Both the position numbers and the translations under genes were made by a program. From Acidobacteriaceae bacterium (GTDB lineage Bacteria; Acidobacteriota; Terriglobia; Terriglobales; Acidobacteriaceae), in contig PLHN01000445.1 of assembly GCA_003139975.1 (NCBI GenBank), positions 1 to 10,723 of the forward strand: DNA of 10,723 bases. The letters are read 5' to 3'. Within the stretch, counting starts at the first letter, position 1. Each line of letters starts with the position of its first letter. The notes below the pieces were generated by a model that made no database searches, was not told the origin of the DNA, and saw only the letters and a program-made list of their open reading frames with translations. Shown one piece after another: positions 1 to 6,905 of this stretch.

Positions 1-1382
1 GTCTGGCACTCGACAGGCGTGCCCGTTGCGTTTACGTCGGAGCGGGTAAAACGATACTTGCCGGCCGAAGACAGCGCAATGGCTTCAACCTCTCGCACCT
101 CGACCCGAACCGGATGTCCCGGCGAAACCGCATGGATCTGCCGGATGGATTCGCGAATCTTCTCCTCCCGCGCTTGCGCATCGCCCGGCCCGGGCACAAT
201 CGACAGCACGATCTCGTCCACTGCCGTCTGGTGAAACTGGAAGGTCACAATCCCGTCACTGCCATACATCAAGTGTGTGAAAAACTCTCCGTGCACCACC
301 CGTCCTCCCGGGAACAGGAAGTTGTCACTGGTGCGAGCGATCTCCAGCCGCATCAACGGGAAGTGATTGCCGCACGAGCAAGCCTCCTGCGAGAGATAGC
401 CGCAGTCTTCATTGCGATAACGAATGAAGGGCATAGAAAAGTTCTGCAACGAAGTGAGCAGAAACGGCCGGGGCCCGTCGCTCCCCGCCCTATCTTCTTC
501 GATCACTACGAAGTCGGCATTGACGTGCATTTTGCCTTGCGGGCACTCGGCGGCAATATTCTGCACCTCGCTTGATCCGTAGCAGTCAAAAACCTTGCAC
601 CCAAATGCGCGCTCGATCGCCTCACGCTGCGGAAGGTACAATTTTTCCGCAGTCGTGAATGCTCCCTTGATCCCGCCGATTCTCTGTCCTCTGCTCTCCA
701 GAAATGAGGCAAAACGGGCGATGGTCGAGGCATATCCCAAAATCACGCGCGGCCGGATCCTGGCGAACACGCGGGCCCAGTTTTCCATATCCTTCTCGCC
801 GGCAAAAAACGGATCGAACTGGTACTGGCGCCGGGCGAACTGGCGCAGCTCAAATTCCACACGTGACATGGCGTAGAGCTTGTCGTTGCCCCCCCAAAAG
901 AACGCGATCATCTCTCCGGGACGCCATCCGCACTGTTGGAGGTTGCGGTAAGTGCCCGCATCGCTCGCTACCATGTACGCCGCACTGCGAAAGAACTTCA
1001 GGGGGACGCCGGTCGATCCCCCGCTGAAATGGGGAGACAGCGTTTCGAGCGGCACATCCTCACGCACAAGATCGCGTTGGTGTTCGCGGATAATGTCTTT
1101 CGTCAGGATCGGAAGCTGGACGAAATCATCCCATGTGCGAATGTCCTGACTGCGAATTCCAAGGCGGCGGAACAGACCGCGGTAGTAGGGCACGCGAGCT
1201 TCTGCATGTGCCAACAAAGTACACAGATCACGGAACTGACTCTCGCGCACTTCCTCGGGCGAGCGGAAAGGAGCCTTCTCGATCTCTGTGAGCTTGCCTA
1301 GCAGGTCAGCGCCGCGCAAGCGGCAAGTGAGAGCTAAGAGTCTGCGGCCCCAGGAAGATCCGCGGTCCATCGAGGCGGCCAT
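1..1382 (-). CDS. CapK/phenylacetate-CoA ligase-like adenylate-forming enzyme (3' end cut by window edge)
   Basis: Probable AMP-forming ligase of the phenylacetate-CoA ligase/CapK family, which activates a carboxylic acid as an adenylate and passes it to a thiol; CapK-type members are common in capsule and exopolysaccharide loci but their substrates are mostly unknown. The frame is open for 460 codons with no stop before the left edge, so only a short C-terminal piece should be missing. Visible motifs: phosphate-binding loop SGGSTGVP at residues 120-127, the family signature YGSSE at 268-272, RYRNEDCG with a following CSCG cysteine pair, and GKYRFTRS near the C-terminus, which carries the expected conserved lysine. 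The ATG at 1382 is the first possible start, because an in-frame TAG lies three codons upstream, and it has a GGGGAG ribosome site at 1397-1392 with 9-nt spacing. The gene is divergent from the sulfotransferase at 1672. It could activate an acyl group for the ACP at 4651, but that is inference. Confidence 0.9.
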   Translation of the reverse strand, partial: MAASMDRGSSWGRRLLALTCRLRGADLLGKLTEIEKAPFRSPEEVRESQFRDLCTLLAHAEARVPYYRGLFRRLGIRSQDIRTWDDFVQLPILTKDIIREHQRDLVREDVPLETLSPHFSGGSTGVPLKFFRSAAYMVASDAGTYRNLQQCGWRPGEMIAFFWGGNDKLYAMSRVEFELRQFARRQYQFDPFFAGEKDMENWARVFARIRPRVILGYASTIARFASFLESRGQRIGGIKGAFTTAEKLYLPQREAIERAFGCKVFDCYGSSEVQNIAAECPQGKMHVNADFVVIEEDRAGSDGPRPFLLTSLQNFSMPFIRYRNEDCGYLSQEACSCGNHFPLMRLEIARTSDNFLFPGGRVVHGEFFTHLMYGSDGIVTFQFHQTAVDEIVLSIVPGPGDAQAREEKIRESIRQIHAVSPGHPVRVEVREVEAIALSSAGKYRFTRSDVNATGTPVECQ

Positions 1383-1671
1383 TGCCGGCTACTCCCCGGC
1401 TGCAGCGCGAACCCGCGCATGCAGGCATAATTTGTGGCTAGGGCCCATAGCAATTGGTGGGTAAGCTCCCCAAGATGAACTATAGCACGGAGGATATTTT
1501 GCTCTGATCGGGCGTGCCGCACACAAAAGTGCCGCGACTTCTAGAACCAGCAACCCATTCCGCATCGAGCCATTTCCCATCAAAGGCAAATGGCCCCACT
1601 GAACGCCAACAACCAGATGACTTCAGTAACCCGCGCTTTCGCAGCGCCGCGAACGGTTCCCCGAATCGTGC
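1383..1671. other. Divergent intergenic region, no convincing gene
   Basis: This stretch separates the minus-strand CapK-like gene from the plus-strand sulfotransferase operon, so it should carry promoters for both. I see no pair of -35/-10 hexamers close to the sigma-70 consensus on either strand. It does hold GTGCCGC twice (1514-1520 and 1529-1535) and a 7-bp perfect inverted repeat at 1569-1594. A 33-codon plus-strand reading frame (ATG 1590, stop 1689-1691) overlaps the proposed sulfotransferase start; it resembles no family I know and is not called as a gene. Confidence 0.5.
1569..1594. repeat. Short perfect inverted repeat upstream of the sulfotransferase operon
   Basis: GCCATTT at 1569-1575 is matched by AAATGGC at 1588-1594 with a 12-nt spacer. 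In DNA it could be an operator half-site pair, and in RNA a weak 7-bp hairpin. The second arm contains the ATG at 1590 of a small upstream reading frame. A repeat of this length can occur by chance, so function is unproven. Confidence 0.3.
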
Positions 1672-2748
1672 GTGGTAAGATTTTCTGTTAGCTTGTCCTC
1701 GCCAAATCCAAGTGAGCGCAGTAAATCCCCTGTCTTTGTGATGGGCTGCCATCGCTCTGGGACAAATCTCCTCTACGACATGTTGTTGTCCTCCGGTGGA
1801 TTTGCCATCTATCGTGGATACTTGCCGATCTACAAGATCCTGATCCCCCGGTATGGATCGATGTCGAGTCGCGCCAATCGCGAAAAGATCGTTGCCACGT
1901 GGCTTCGCAGCAAGGGATTTCGTCGAACCGGCTTGGAAGCAGAGCAGTTCTCCTCCCGCATCGTGAACGAGTGCCGCAACGGCGGAGACTTCATCCGCGT
2001 GGTCTTGGATTCGGTCTCGCAGCATCAAGGCGCCAGTCGCTGGGCGTTCTACGATCCCGATAACGTTTTGCACTTTCGTCACGTGAAGAGGGACATTCCG
2101 AACGCTCTTTTCGTGCACATCATTCGCGACGGCCGCGACATCGCCCTCTCGCTCAAGAAAATGGGAGGCTTCAAGCCCCTGCCCTGGGATCGCAGTGAAA
2201 CCAATAGCCTGGTTGCAACCGCGCTCTATTGGCAATGGATGGTGCGTCGGGGACGCGAAGCCGGACGCCTGTTTCCCTCCGATTACGTCGAAATCCGATA
2301 CGAAGACTTGATTACCAGCCCGCGCGAAACTCTCGCCAGATTGGGTGGCTTCATCGACCATAATCTGGACCACGATCGGATTCAGCAGGCCAGTCTCGGC
2401 AGCCTCTCCAAGACAAATTCTTCCTTTCGGGAGGAGGCCGCCAAGGAAAAGATCAATCCTCTGGGACGCTGGAAGGAACGTCTGTCGAAGCTGAACGTCG
2501 CCGCCATTGAATCTACCGTGGGCGATTGTCTGCAGGAAAACAAGTACGAACTTTCGATCCCCGCCGCCGAGCGGTACATCAGCTTCCGCGCATCTCTCAT
2601 GCGCGCGATCTATCCCGCGTTCCTTGGCAGTAAGCTCTGGCTCAAATTGAATACACCGGTGGGCCGCTTCGCGAATGTTTCCGCGCTGGAACTCACGGAC
2701 GAGCCTCGCAAGGTGCAAGTCGGTGTTGACCATGCCCCAAGAGCATAA
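1672..2748 (+). CDS. Sulfotransferase family protein (Sulfotransfer_3-like)
   Basis: Probable PAPS-dependent sulfotransferase that moves a sulfuryl group from 3'-phosphoadenosine-5'-phosphosulfate to a hydroxyl or amino group, here most likely on a glycan. The 5'-phosphosulfate-binding loop is clear near the N-terminus (VFVMGCHRSGTNLL, residues 21-34). The 3'-phosphate-binding segment is HIIRDGRDIALS (149-160), and RYEDLITSP follows as usual in the family. The 358-residue length is normal. The start is uncertain: GTG 1672 lacks a good ribosome site, and TTG 1693, which lies just after the TAG of a small upstream frame, would give a protein beginning seven codons later. There is no in-frame ATG before the binding loop. 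It is the first gene of the plus-strand operon, and its 3' end overlaps the FkbH-like gene by 17 nt, implying coupled translation. The acceptor cannot be read from the sequence. Confidence 0.9.
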   Translation: MVRFSVSLSSPNPSERSKSPVFVMGCHRSGTNLLYDMLLSSGGFAIYRGYLPIYKILIPRYGSMSSRANREKIVATWLRSKGFRRTGLEAEQFSSRIVNECRNGGDFIRVVLDSVSQHQGASRWAFYDPDNVLHFRHVKRDIPNALFVHIIRDGRDIALSLKKMGGFKPLPWDRSETNSLVATALYWQWMVRRGREAGRLFPSDYVEIRYEDLITSPRETLARLGGFIDHNLDHDRIQQASLGSLSKTNSSFREEAAKEKINPLGRWKERLSKLNVAAIESTVGDCLQENKYELSIPAAERYISFRASLMRAIYPAFLGSKLWLKLNTPVGRFANVSALELTDEPRKVQVGVDHAPRA

Positions 2749-4612
2749 TCCGGCAAATTTGCGCACAGAAGTGGATCGCCTTCTCGCAGAAGGTGCAATT
2801 GAAGCGGCATCCAGACGACTAGCCGAACTCTGGCGCCGCGAACCCGGATCGGCCACGGCCGCCTTCGTCGGCTCCCGCGCTGACCAGCTTCGCGACAAGC
2901 TCCCGCTGACGAAATTCAAGCTCGCCATCTTGCGCTCGTTCACGGTCGAGCCGATCGTACCTCCTTTGCGTGCTGAAGCCTTCGCCTACGGTATCGATCT
3001 CGAGGTCCACATAGGCGACTTCAACACCTACGTGCAGGACTTTGTCGACGCCAAGAGTTCTTTGTACCGCTTCGCTCCAAACGCCGTTGTGCTCGCGGTT
3101 CGGACCGAGGATGTTGCGCCCGAACTCACGCACCAGTTCGCTGATCTCGCGCCTGAAGCGGCACGCCAAGCCGCACACCGCGTCGCCAGCGGTTACGAGC
3201 AGTGGATAAATTCGTTTCGCCAGCACAGTCAAGCTGCGCTCATAATCCACTCCCTTGAACGTCCGGCCCGTCCGAGTCTCGGCGTGGTCGACGGGCAATC
3301 GGAAACAGGGCAATCGGGGCTCATCCGCCACATCAACTCGGAACTGCGCCGAATTGCCGGAAGCCACCGGGGCGTTTATGTGCTCGATTATGAGGGACTG
3401 GTCGCGCGTTATGGCAGCGAGCACTGGCACGACGAGCGCAAATGGCTGATGGCGCGCCTGCCCATCTCGGCCGAGAATCTGCTTCCGATGGCTCGCGAGT
3501 GGATGCGCTTTCTTGTGCCTCTGAGCGGCCGCACGGCCAAGGCTTTAGTGGTCGATCTCGATAACACGCTTTGGGGCGGGATTATCGGCGAAGATGGGAT
3601 GACCGGCATCAAGATCGGTCCCGAGCATCCCGGTGCGGCTTTTCAGGCTTTGCAGCGCGCCCTGCTCGATCTGTCGCGGCGGGGAATTTTGCTTGCCATC
3701 TGCAGTAAGAACAACCTGGACGACGCCATGGAGGCCCTCGACAAGCATCCTGGCATGCTCCTGCGCTCTACCCACTTCGCCGCGGTACGTATCAATTGGG
3801 GCGACAAATCTCAGAACATCCGCGAGATCGCCCAGGAACTCAATATCGGCACCGATTCACTTGCCTTTTTGGACGACAATCCCTTCGAGCGGGAGCAGGT
3901 GCGCGCGGCCTTGCCGGAAGTCACGGTCATCGACGTTCCTCAGAACCCAGCCGAGTACGCGGCCATCGTGCGCGATTGTCCGGTCTTCGAGCGCCTCACC
4001 CTTTCCGCCGAAGACCAGCAACGCACCGCGATGTATGCCGAGCAGCGACAGCGTGCCGATGCCGAACACAGCTTCCAGTCGAAGGAAGACTTCTTTCGCT
4101 TCCTGGAGCAGGAAGCCGAGCTCAGCCCCGTATCCGACCTCACGCTCGCGCGTATCGCGCAACTGACGCAAAAGACCAACCAGTTCAATCTGACCACGCG
4201 CCGCTATAGCGAGGCACAAATTGCGGAAATGGCGAACCAGCCCGGCTGGAACATATTTTCCATCCGAGTGCGCGACCGTTTTGGCGATCACGGTGTGGTG
4301 GGTGTCGCTATCGCTCACGACCAGGGCGGGCAATGCGAGGTGGATACGTTTCTTCTGAGCTGCCGCGTCATCGGGCGTACGGTCGAGACCGCACTCCTCG
4401 CGCATATCGCGAAATGCGCAGCCGAGCGCGGTTGCAGGCGGATTGTAGGATGGTTCCTGCCGACCAGGAAAAATGCCCCGGCGCGGGACTTCTATCCGCA
4501 GCATCAATTTGAGCTCGTCGAGCAGAACGCCAACGGCTCGCTCTGGGCCTTCGATCTTACCCGGCAGGAAGTGGCATTTCCGAAGTGGGTTAAACTAATC
4601 ACCGTAAACTGA
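2732..4612 (+). CDS. FkbH-like HAD-IIIC protein, predicted acyl-ACP loading enzyme
   Basis: FkbH-like protein of about 626 residues. Characterised FkbH enzymes take 1,3-bisphosphoglycerate, remove the phosphate and load a glyceryl group onto the phosphopantetheine arm of an ACP; that activity is inferred here from family and from the ACP gene next door. Domains in order: an N-terminal FkbH region (KLAILRSFT then VHIGDFNTYVQ, about residues 60-130), a central HAD domain with DLDNTLWGG at 275-283, CSKNN at 324-328 and DDNPFER at 381-387, and a C-terminal GNAT-like part with the hallmark TQKTNQFN (479-486) and LLSCRVIGR (541-549). Both HAD aspartates are intact. I chose ATG 2732, giving a 17-nt overlap with the sulfotransferase. 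An in-frame ATG at 2675 would add 19 residues of unlike sequence and a 74-nt overlap. Its stop is followed 38 nt later by the ACP start. Confidence 0.92.
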   Translation: MPQEHNPANLRTEVDRLLAEGAIEAASRRLAELWRREPGSATAAFVGSRADQLRDKLPLTKFKLAILRSFTVEPIVPPLRAEAFAYGIDLEVHIGDFNTYVQDFVDAKSSLYRFAPNAVVLAVRTEDVAPELTHQFADLAPEAARQAAHRVASGYEQWINSFRQHSQAALIIHSLERPARPSLGVVDGQSETGQSGLIRHINSELRRIAGSHRGVYVLDYEGLVARYGSEHWHDERKWLMARLPISAENLLPMAREWMRFLVPLSGRTAKALVVDLDNTLWGGIIGEDGMTGIKIGPEHPGAAFQALQRALLDLSRRGILLAICSKNNLDDAMEALDKHPGMLLRSTHFAAVRINWGDKSQNIREIAQELNIGTDSLAFLDDNPFEREQVRAALPEVTVIDVPQNPAEYAAIVRDCPVFERLTLSAEDQQRTAMYAEQRQRADAEHSFQSKEDFFRFLEQEAELSPVSDLTLARIAQLTQKTNQFNLTTRRYSEAQIAEMANQPGWNIFSIRVRDRFGDHGVVGVAIAHDQGGQCEVDTFLLSCRVIGRTVETALLAHIAKCAAERGCRRIVGWFLPTRKNAPARDFYPQHQFELVEQNANGSLWAFDLTRQEVAFPKWVKLITVN

Positions 4613-4644
4613 TCCACGCTAAACGAATCCCTGGTGAACGGAGG
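4591..4644 (+). repeat. Imperfect tandem repeat spanning the FkbH stop and the ACP ribosome site
   Basis: Four copies of a decamer lie at 4591, 4605, 4620 and 4635: TAAACTAATC, TAAACTGATC, TAAACGAATC and the diverged TGAACGGAGG. Spacing is 14, 15 and 15 nt. The second copy contains the TGA stop of the FkbH-like gene, and the last copy contains the Shine-Dalgarno of the ACP gene. It may be a decayed slippage duplication or a control element for ACP translation. Confidence 0.5.
4640..4644 (+). promoter_or_regulatory. Ribosome binding site fixing the TTG start of the ACP gene
   Basis: GGAGG at 4640-4644 sits 6 nt before TTG 4651. There is no ATG at the start of this gene, and the next in-frame ATG (4684) would remove the first helix of the carrier protein, so this site decides the start. 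Confidence 0.8.
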
Positions 4645-4650
4645 CCACGT

Positions 4651-4902
4651 TTGAACCCCGCTGTTTTCGATCAGATTCGGACCATGGCATCCGATCTCTT
4701 CGGCGTTCCCGCGGATCGTATTACCGCGACTTCTTCGCCCGAGACCCTCGAAAACTGGGACTCCGTCCAGCATCTCAACCTGGTGCTCGCACTGGAGGAA
4801 AAGTTCGGGATGCAACTGTCTCCCGAAGAAATCGAGCAGATGAAGTCCATCGGCGACACGGCCAAGCTCATCGAAAGCAAACTCCAAGCCACTCCGAGGT
4901 AG
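4651..4902 (+). CDS. Acyl carrier protein
   Basis: Stand-alone acyl carrier protein of 83 residues, a normal length for the family. Serine 38 in the sequence ENWDSVQHLNLVLALEEKFG (residues 34-53) is the expected attachment point for 4'-phosphopantetheine, and the flanking Asp-Ser pair and following amphipathic helix are typical. It should carry a thioester-bound acyl unit in the cytoplasm. Lying directly behind the FkbH-like gene, it is the likely acceptor of the glyceryl or related unit that protein loads; paired FkbH and ACP genes are known from polyketide extender-unit and tetronate pathways. Translation starts at TTG 4651 behind a strong GGAGG. No phosphopantetheinyl transferase is in the window, so activation must rely on an enzyme encoded elsewhere. 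Confidence 0.95.
   Translation: MNPAVFDQIRTMASDLFGVPADRITATSSPETLENWDSVQHLNLVLALEEKFGMQLSPEEIEQMKSIGDTAKLIESKLQATPR
4896..4899 (+). promoter_or_regulatory. Ribosome binding site overlapping the end of the ACP gene
   Basis: GAGG at 4896-4899 lies inside the last codons of the ACP gene and 6 nt before TTG 4906. It supports a second TTG start and ties translation of the GNAT-fold protein to that of the ACP. Confidence 0.65.
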
Positions 4903-4905
4903 TTC

Positions 4906-6024
4906 TTGGCCATCGTCATCGAACCTTATCGCCAGGAGCATGAGCCGGCCGTCCAGGAATTCAATCGGCGGCTTCAGCAATCCTCGGGTGACCCTGATCT
5001 CGTTTTTTCTCAGCGCTCCGTTCCGCGCTGGCTGCCTCCGGCCAACAACAACCCGGTGTGGAACGAGTTCTTCGTCGCGGTCGAGGGTTCGTCAGTCCGA
5101 GGAGCTTATGGCCTGAAACAGGAGATGGTTCTCGTCCGCCGAAAGGGCATGCACAAAGTGGCGTGCTACCATCATCCGCTGTCTGAGGGAATTATTGATC
5201 GGAAGTACGCAAGCGTTGGCGCGCTCCTCGCGCGCGACGCTTTGGCGCGCCAGCCATTTCTTTACGCCCTCGGCATGGGTGGCTCGGACCGGCCCATCGC
5301 CAAGATGCTCAAAGTGCTCGGCTTCAGTTTGACTCCCATTCCATTTTATTTTCGTGTCGTCCATCCCTACAGGTTTCTCCTGGAGATGCAAGCCCTGCGC
5401 CAGACGCGATGGCGCGCACTGGCGATGAGTATGGCTGCCGTCACTGGCACTGGGTGGCTTGCCATCAAGTCGGCTCAAGAAGCATCGAAGCTCCGCGGTC
5501 GCACACTTGATTTTGTCGCTGAGGAAATCCCCGAATTTTCAGAGTGGGCCGATGAGATCTGGAATAAAGCAAATGGCATCGTCAGCATGGCTGCGGTGCG
5601 GGACGCAAAGACACTGCGACTTCTGTATCGGGCCGACGTTACCAGCATTAAACGCTTGCGAGTCAGCCGGAAAGGCAGTGCCATCGGTTGGGCAATTATC
5701 GGACAGCGGCGCAAGGATCCCAAGTTCGGTCGGATGCGAGTCGGTTCGGTCGTGGATTGTTGGGCCGCACCGGAAAATGCCGCGGCTGTCGTTCAGGCCG
5801 CGGCTCAAGCTCTCGAGAAGGACGGCGTGGATCTGATCGTCTCCAATCAGAGTCATCAGGTGTGGTGTCGAGCTTTTGAGAGCGGCGGCTTCCTGAAAGG
5901 CCCCTCGACCTTCGTCTTTGCAGCCTCCAAGAAACTGACGGAACTACTGCAGCCATTGGAAGAAACTCGGCTATCGCTTCACATCACGCGTGCCGACGGC
6001 GACGGACTGCCCGCGAACTTCTGA
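4906..6024 (+). CDS. Tandem GNAT-fold acyltransferase-like protein
   Basis: Probable GNAT-superfamily transferase of 372 residues that appears to hold two GNAT-like halves. Each half ends with the family's usual Gly-Phe: residues 123-140 contain GMGGSDRPIAKMLKVLGF, and residues 322-334 contain RAFESGGFLKGPS. The middle strands (about 53-75 and 255-285) would form the acyl-donor cleft. A hydrophobic stretch at about 170-187 joins the halves; it is too weak to call a membrane helix. The start is TTG 4906, three nt after the ACP stop. This close coupling suggests that it uses the ACP-bound acyl unit as donor and transfers it to a glycan or other surface molecule. That is inference: sequence divergence means neither donor nor acceptor can be read directly, and a role as an N-acetyltransferase using acetyl-CoA is equally possible. 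It is the last gene of the plus-strand operon. Confidence 0.8.
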   Translation: MAIVIEPYRQEHEPAVQEFNRRLQQSSGDPDLVFSQRSVPRWLPPANNNPVWNEFFVAVEGSSVRGAYGLKQEMVLVRRKGMHKVACYHHPLSEGIIDRKYASVGALLARDALARQPFLYALGMGGSDRPIAKMLKVLGFSLTPIPFYFRVVHPYRFLLEMQALRQTRWRALAMSMAAVTGTGWLAIKSAQEASKLRGRTLDFVAEEIPEFSEWADEIWNKANGIVSMAAVRDAKTLRLLYRADVTSIKRLRVSRKGSAIGWAIIGQRRKDPKFGRMRVGSVVDCWAAPENAAAVVQAAAQALEKDGVDLIVSNQSHQVWCRAFESGGFLKGPSTFVFAASKKLTELLQPLEETRLSLHITRADGDGLPANF

Positions 6025-6030
6025 CGACGA

Positions 6031-6894
6031 TTATTTCTCCTGCTGCACCAACGTCGCCTGGTTCGGCGTTTCCGAAGACAGTTGATAACCTAAAGAAATC
6101 ATGACATGGCCCCAAGCCGCTTCAATCTGCGCCACCGATTGGGGCGGGAGCACGGCTTTCCAACCACCAGAAGAAGCTTTGCGGACGAACGGCTTATCCT
6201 GCCGTGTGTAGCGAGTTTGCACCCACTTGTTGCCTTGCTTTTCTTCTAGCTGGCGCATGCGATCGGCCGAACTCAGTTCGGCGGCCCGCGTGAGCCGCTC
6301 TTTGGTCGGCTCAATGCCAAGCAAGTTAGCGACCTTCACCAGTTCGCGCGCCGGATCTTCAATCATGTCCTCATACCGCAGCACAATAAACCCGTCCCGG
6401 CCGCTTCGAGTGCTCAACCAGCTTGTAACGTGGTCTCCCCAGTTTCCCAGGCGGTCCCAGATCTTGCCTTCAATCCAGGGAGGCAAGAAGTCCTGGATCG
6501 GAAGCTGGTCGCCGAACGATCTCTGTTTCATCTCCCAATGAAAATTCGACACGGCAACGTCTCTCGGGTCCCGAACAATGTAAATAACTTTCTTGTACCG
6601 CGGGTCGAACACTTCGTGGCTCTTCAGGATGCGGGGTCTGGGCAAATGTCGCAGGTAGTGGTCTCCATGCTTGTACATATCGGCAACCAGCCGTTCCACG
6701 TTCAGGAAGGTGACTGCCTGTTCCGTATGCACAAGATTGCCGACAAGAAAACGTGTCCAGGTATTTCCAGAGCGGGGAAATGAAGTCAAAAAGACGTCGT
6801 CAGGAAAAATCGTGATGTCGCGCTCGATGCGTAGCCTCCGGAACATCACATCGTTCACGCGCGACAAATGCTTCATACCCCTCTTGATCAACAT
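6031..6894 (-). CDS. Sulfotransferase (Sulfotransfer_1-like)
   Basis: Second PAPS-dependent sulfotransferase, 287 residues, closer to the cytosolic-type Sulfotransfer_1 group than the one at 1672. The 5'-phosphosulfate loop is TSFPRSGNTW (37-46). KSHE at 91-94 matches the usual Lys-Thr/Ser-His catalytic segment. The 3'-phosphate-binding segment is YIVRDPRDVAVS (105-116), and RKASSGGWK (238-246) corresponds to the C-terminal RKGxxGDWK signature, with the Gly-Asp pair changed to Gly-Gly. The start at ATG 6894 is well supported by AAGGAG at 6905-6900, 5 nt upstream. The gene follows the FemAB-like gene by 9 nt and is last in the minus-strand operon. Its stop lies 6 nt from the stop of the plus-strand GNAT-fold gene. 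It probably sulfates a glycan or glycolipid made by this locus; the acceptor is not visible. Confidence 0.92.
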   Translation of the reverse strand: MLIKRGMKHLSRVNDVMFRRLRIERDITIFPDDVFLTSFPRSGNTWTRFLVGNLVHTEQAVTFLNVERLVADMYKHGDHYLRHLPRPRILKSHEVFDPRYKKVIYIVRDPRDVAVSNFHWEMKQRSFGDQLPIQDFLPPWIEGKIWDRLGNWGDHVTSWLSTRSGRDGFIVLRYEDMIEDPARELVKVANLLGIEPTKERLTRAAELSSADRMRQLEEKQGNKWVQTRYTRQDKPFVRKASSGGWKAVLPPQSVAQIEAAWGHVMISLGYQLSSETPNQATLVQQEK

Positions 6895-6899
6895 ACTTT

Positions 6900-6905
6900 C
6901 TCCTT
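6900..6905 (-). promoter_or_regulatory. Ribosome binding site overlapping the upstream stop codon
   Basis: AAGGAG (read on the minus strand, 6905 to 6900) is 5 nt before ATG 6894 and shares two bases with the TAA stop (6906-6904) of the FemAB-like gene. This arrangement implies coupled translation of the two genes. Confidence 0.75.

Noticed and set aside
114..575. Plus-strand open frame opposite the CapK-like gene
   Set aside because: The minus-strand frame is continuously open to the window edge and carries all the ligase motifs, so this is a shadow.
1389..1589. 66-codon minus-strand frame in the divergent intergenic region, in frame with the CapK-like gene
   Set aside because: It ends at a TAG three codons before the CapK-like ATG. 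The protein has no recognisable features and the ATG at 1382 has its own ribosome site, so I see no evidence for a broken longer gene.
1480..2943. Minus-strand open frame of 487 codons opposite the sulfotransferase gene
   Set aside because: It lies wholly antisense to a gene with clear sulfotransferase motifs, shows no recognisable domain, and long antisense frames are expected from codon bias in GC-rich genes.
3857..4507. Minus-strand open frame of 216 codons opposite the FkbH-like gene
   Set aside because: Antisense shadow of a region with strong FkbH motifs; no family resemblance.
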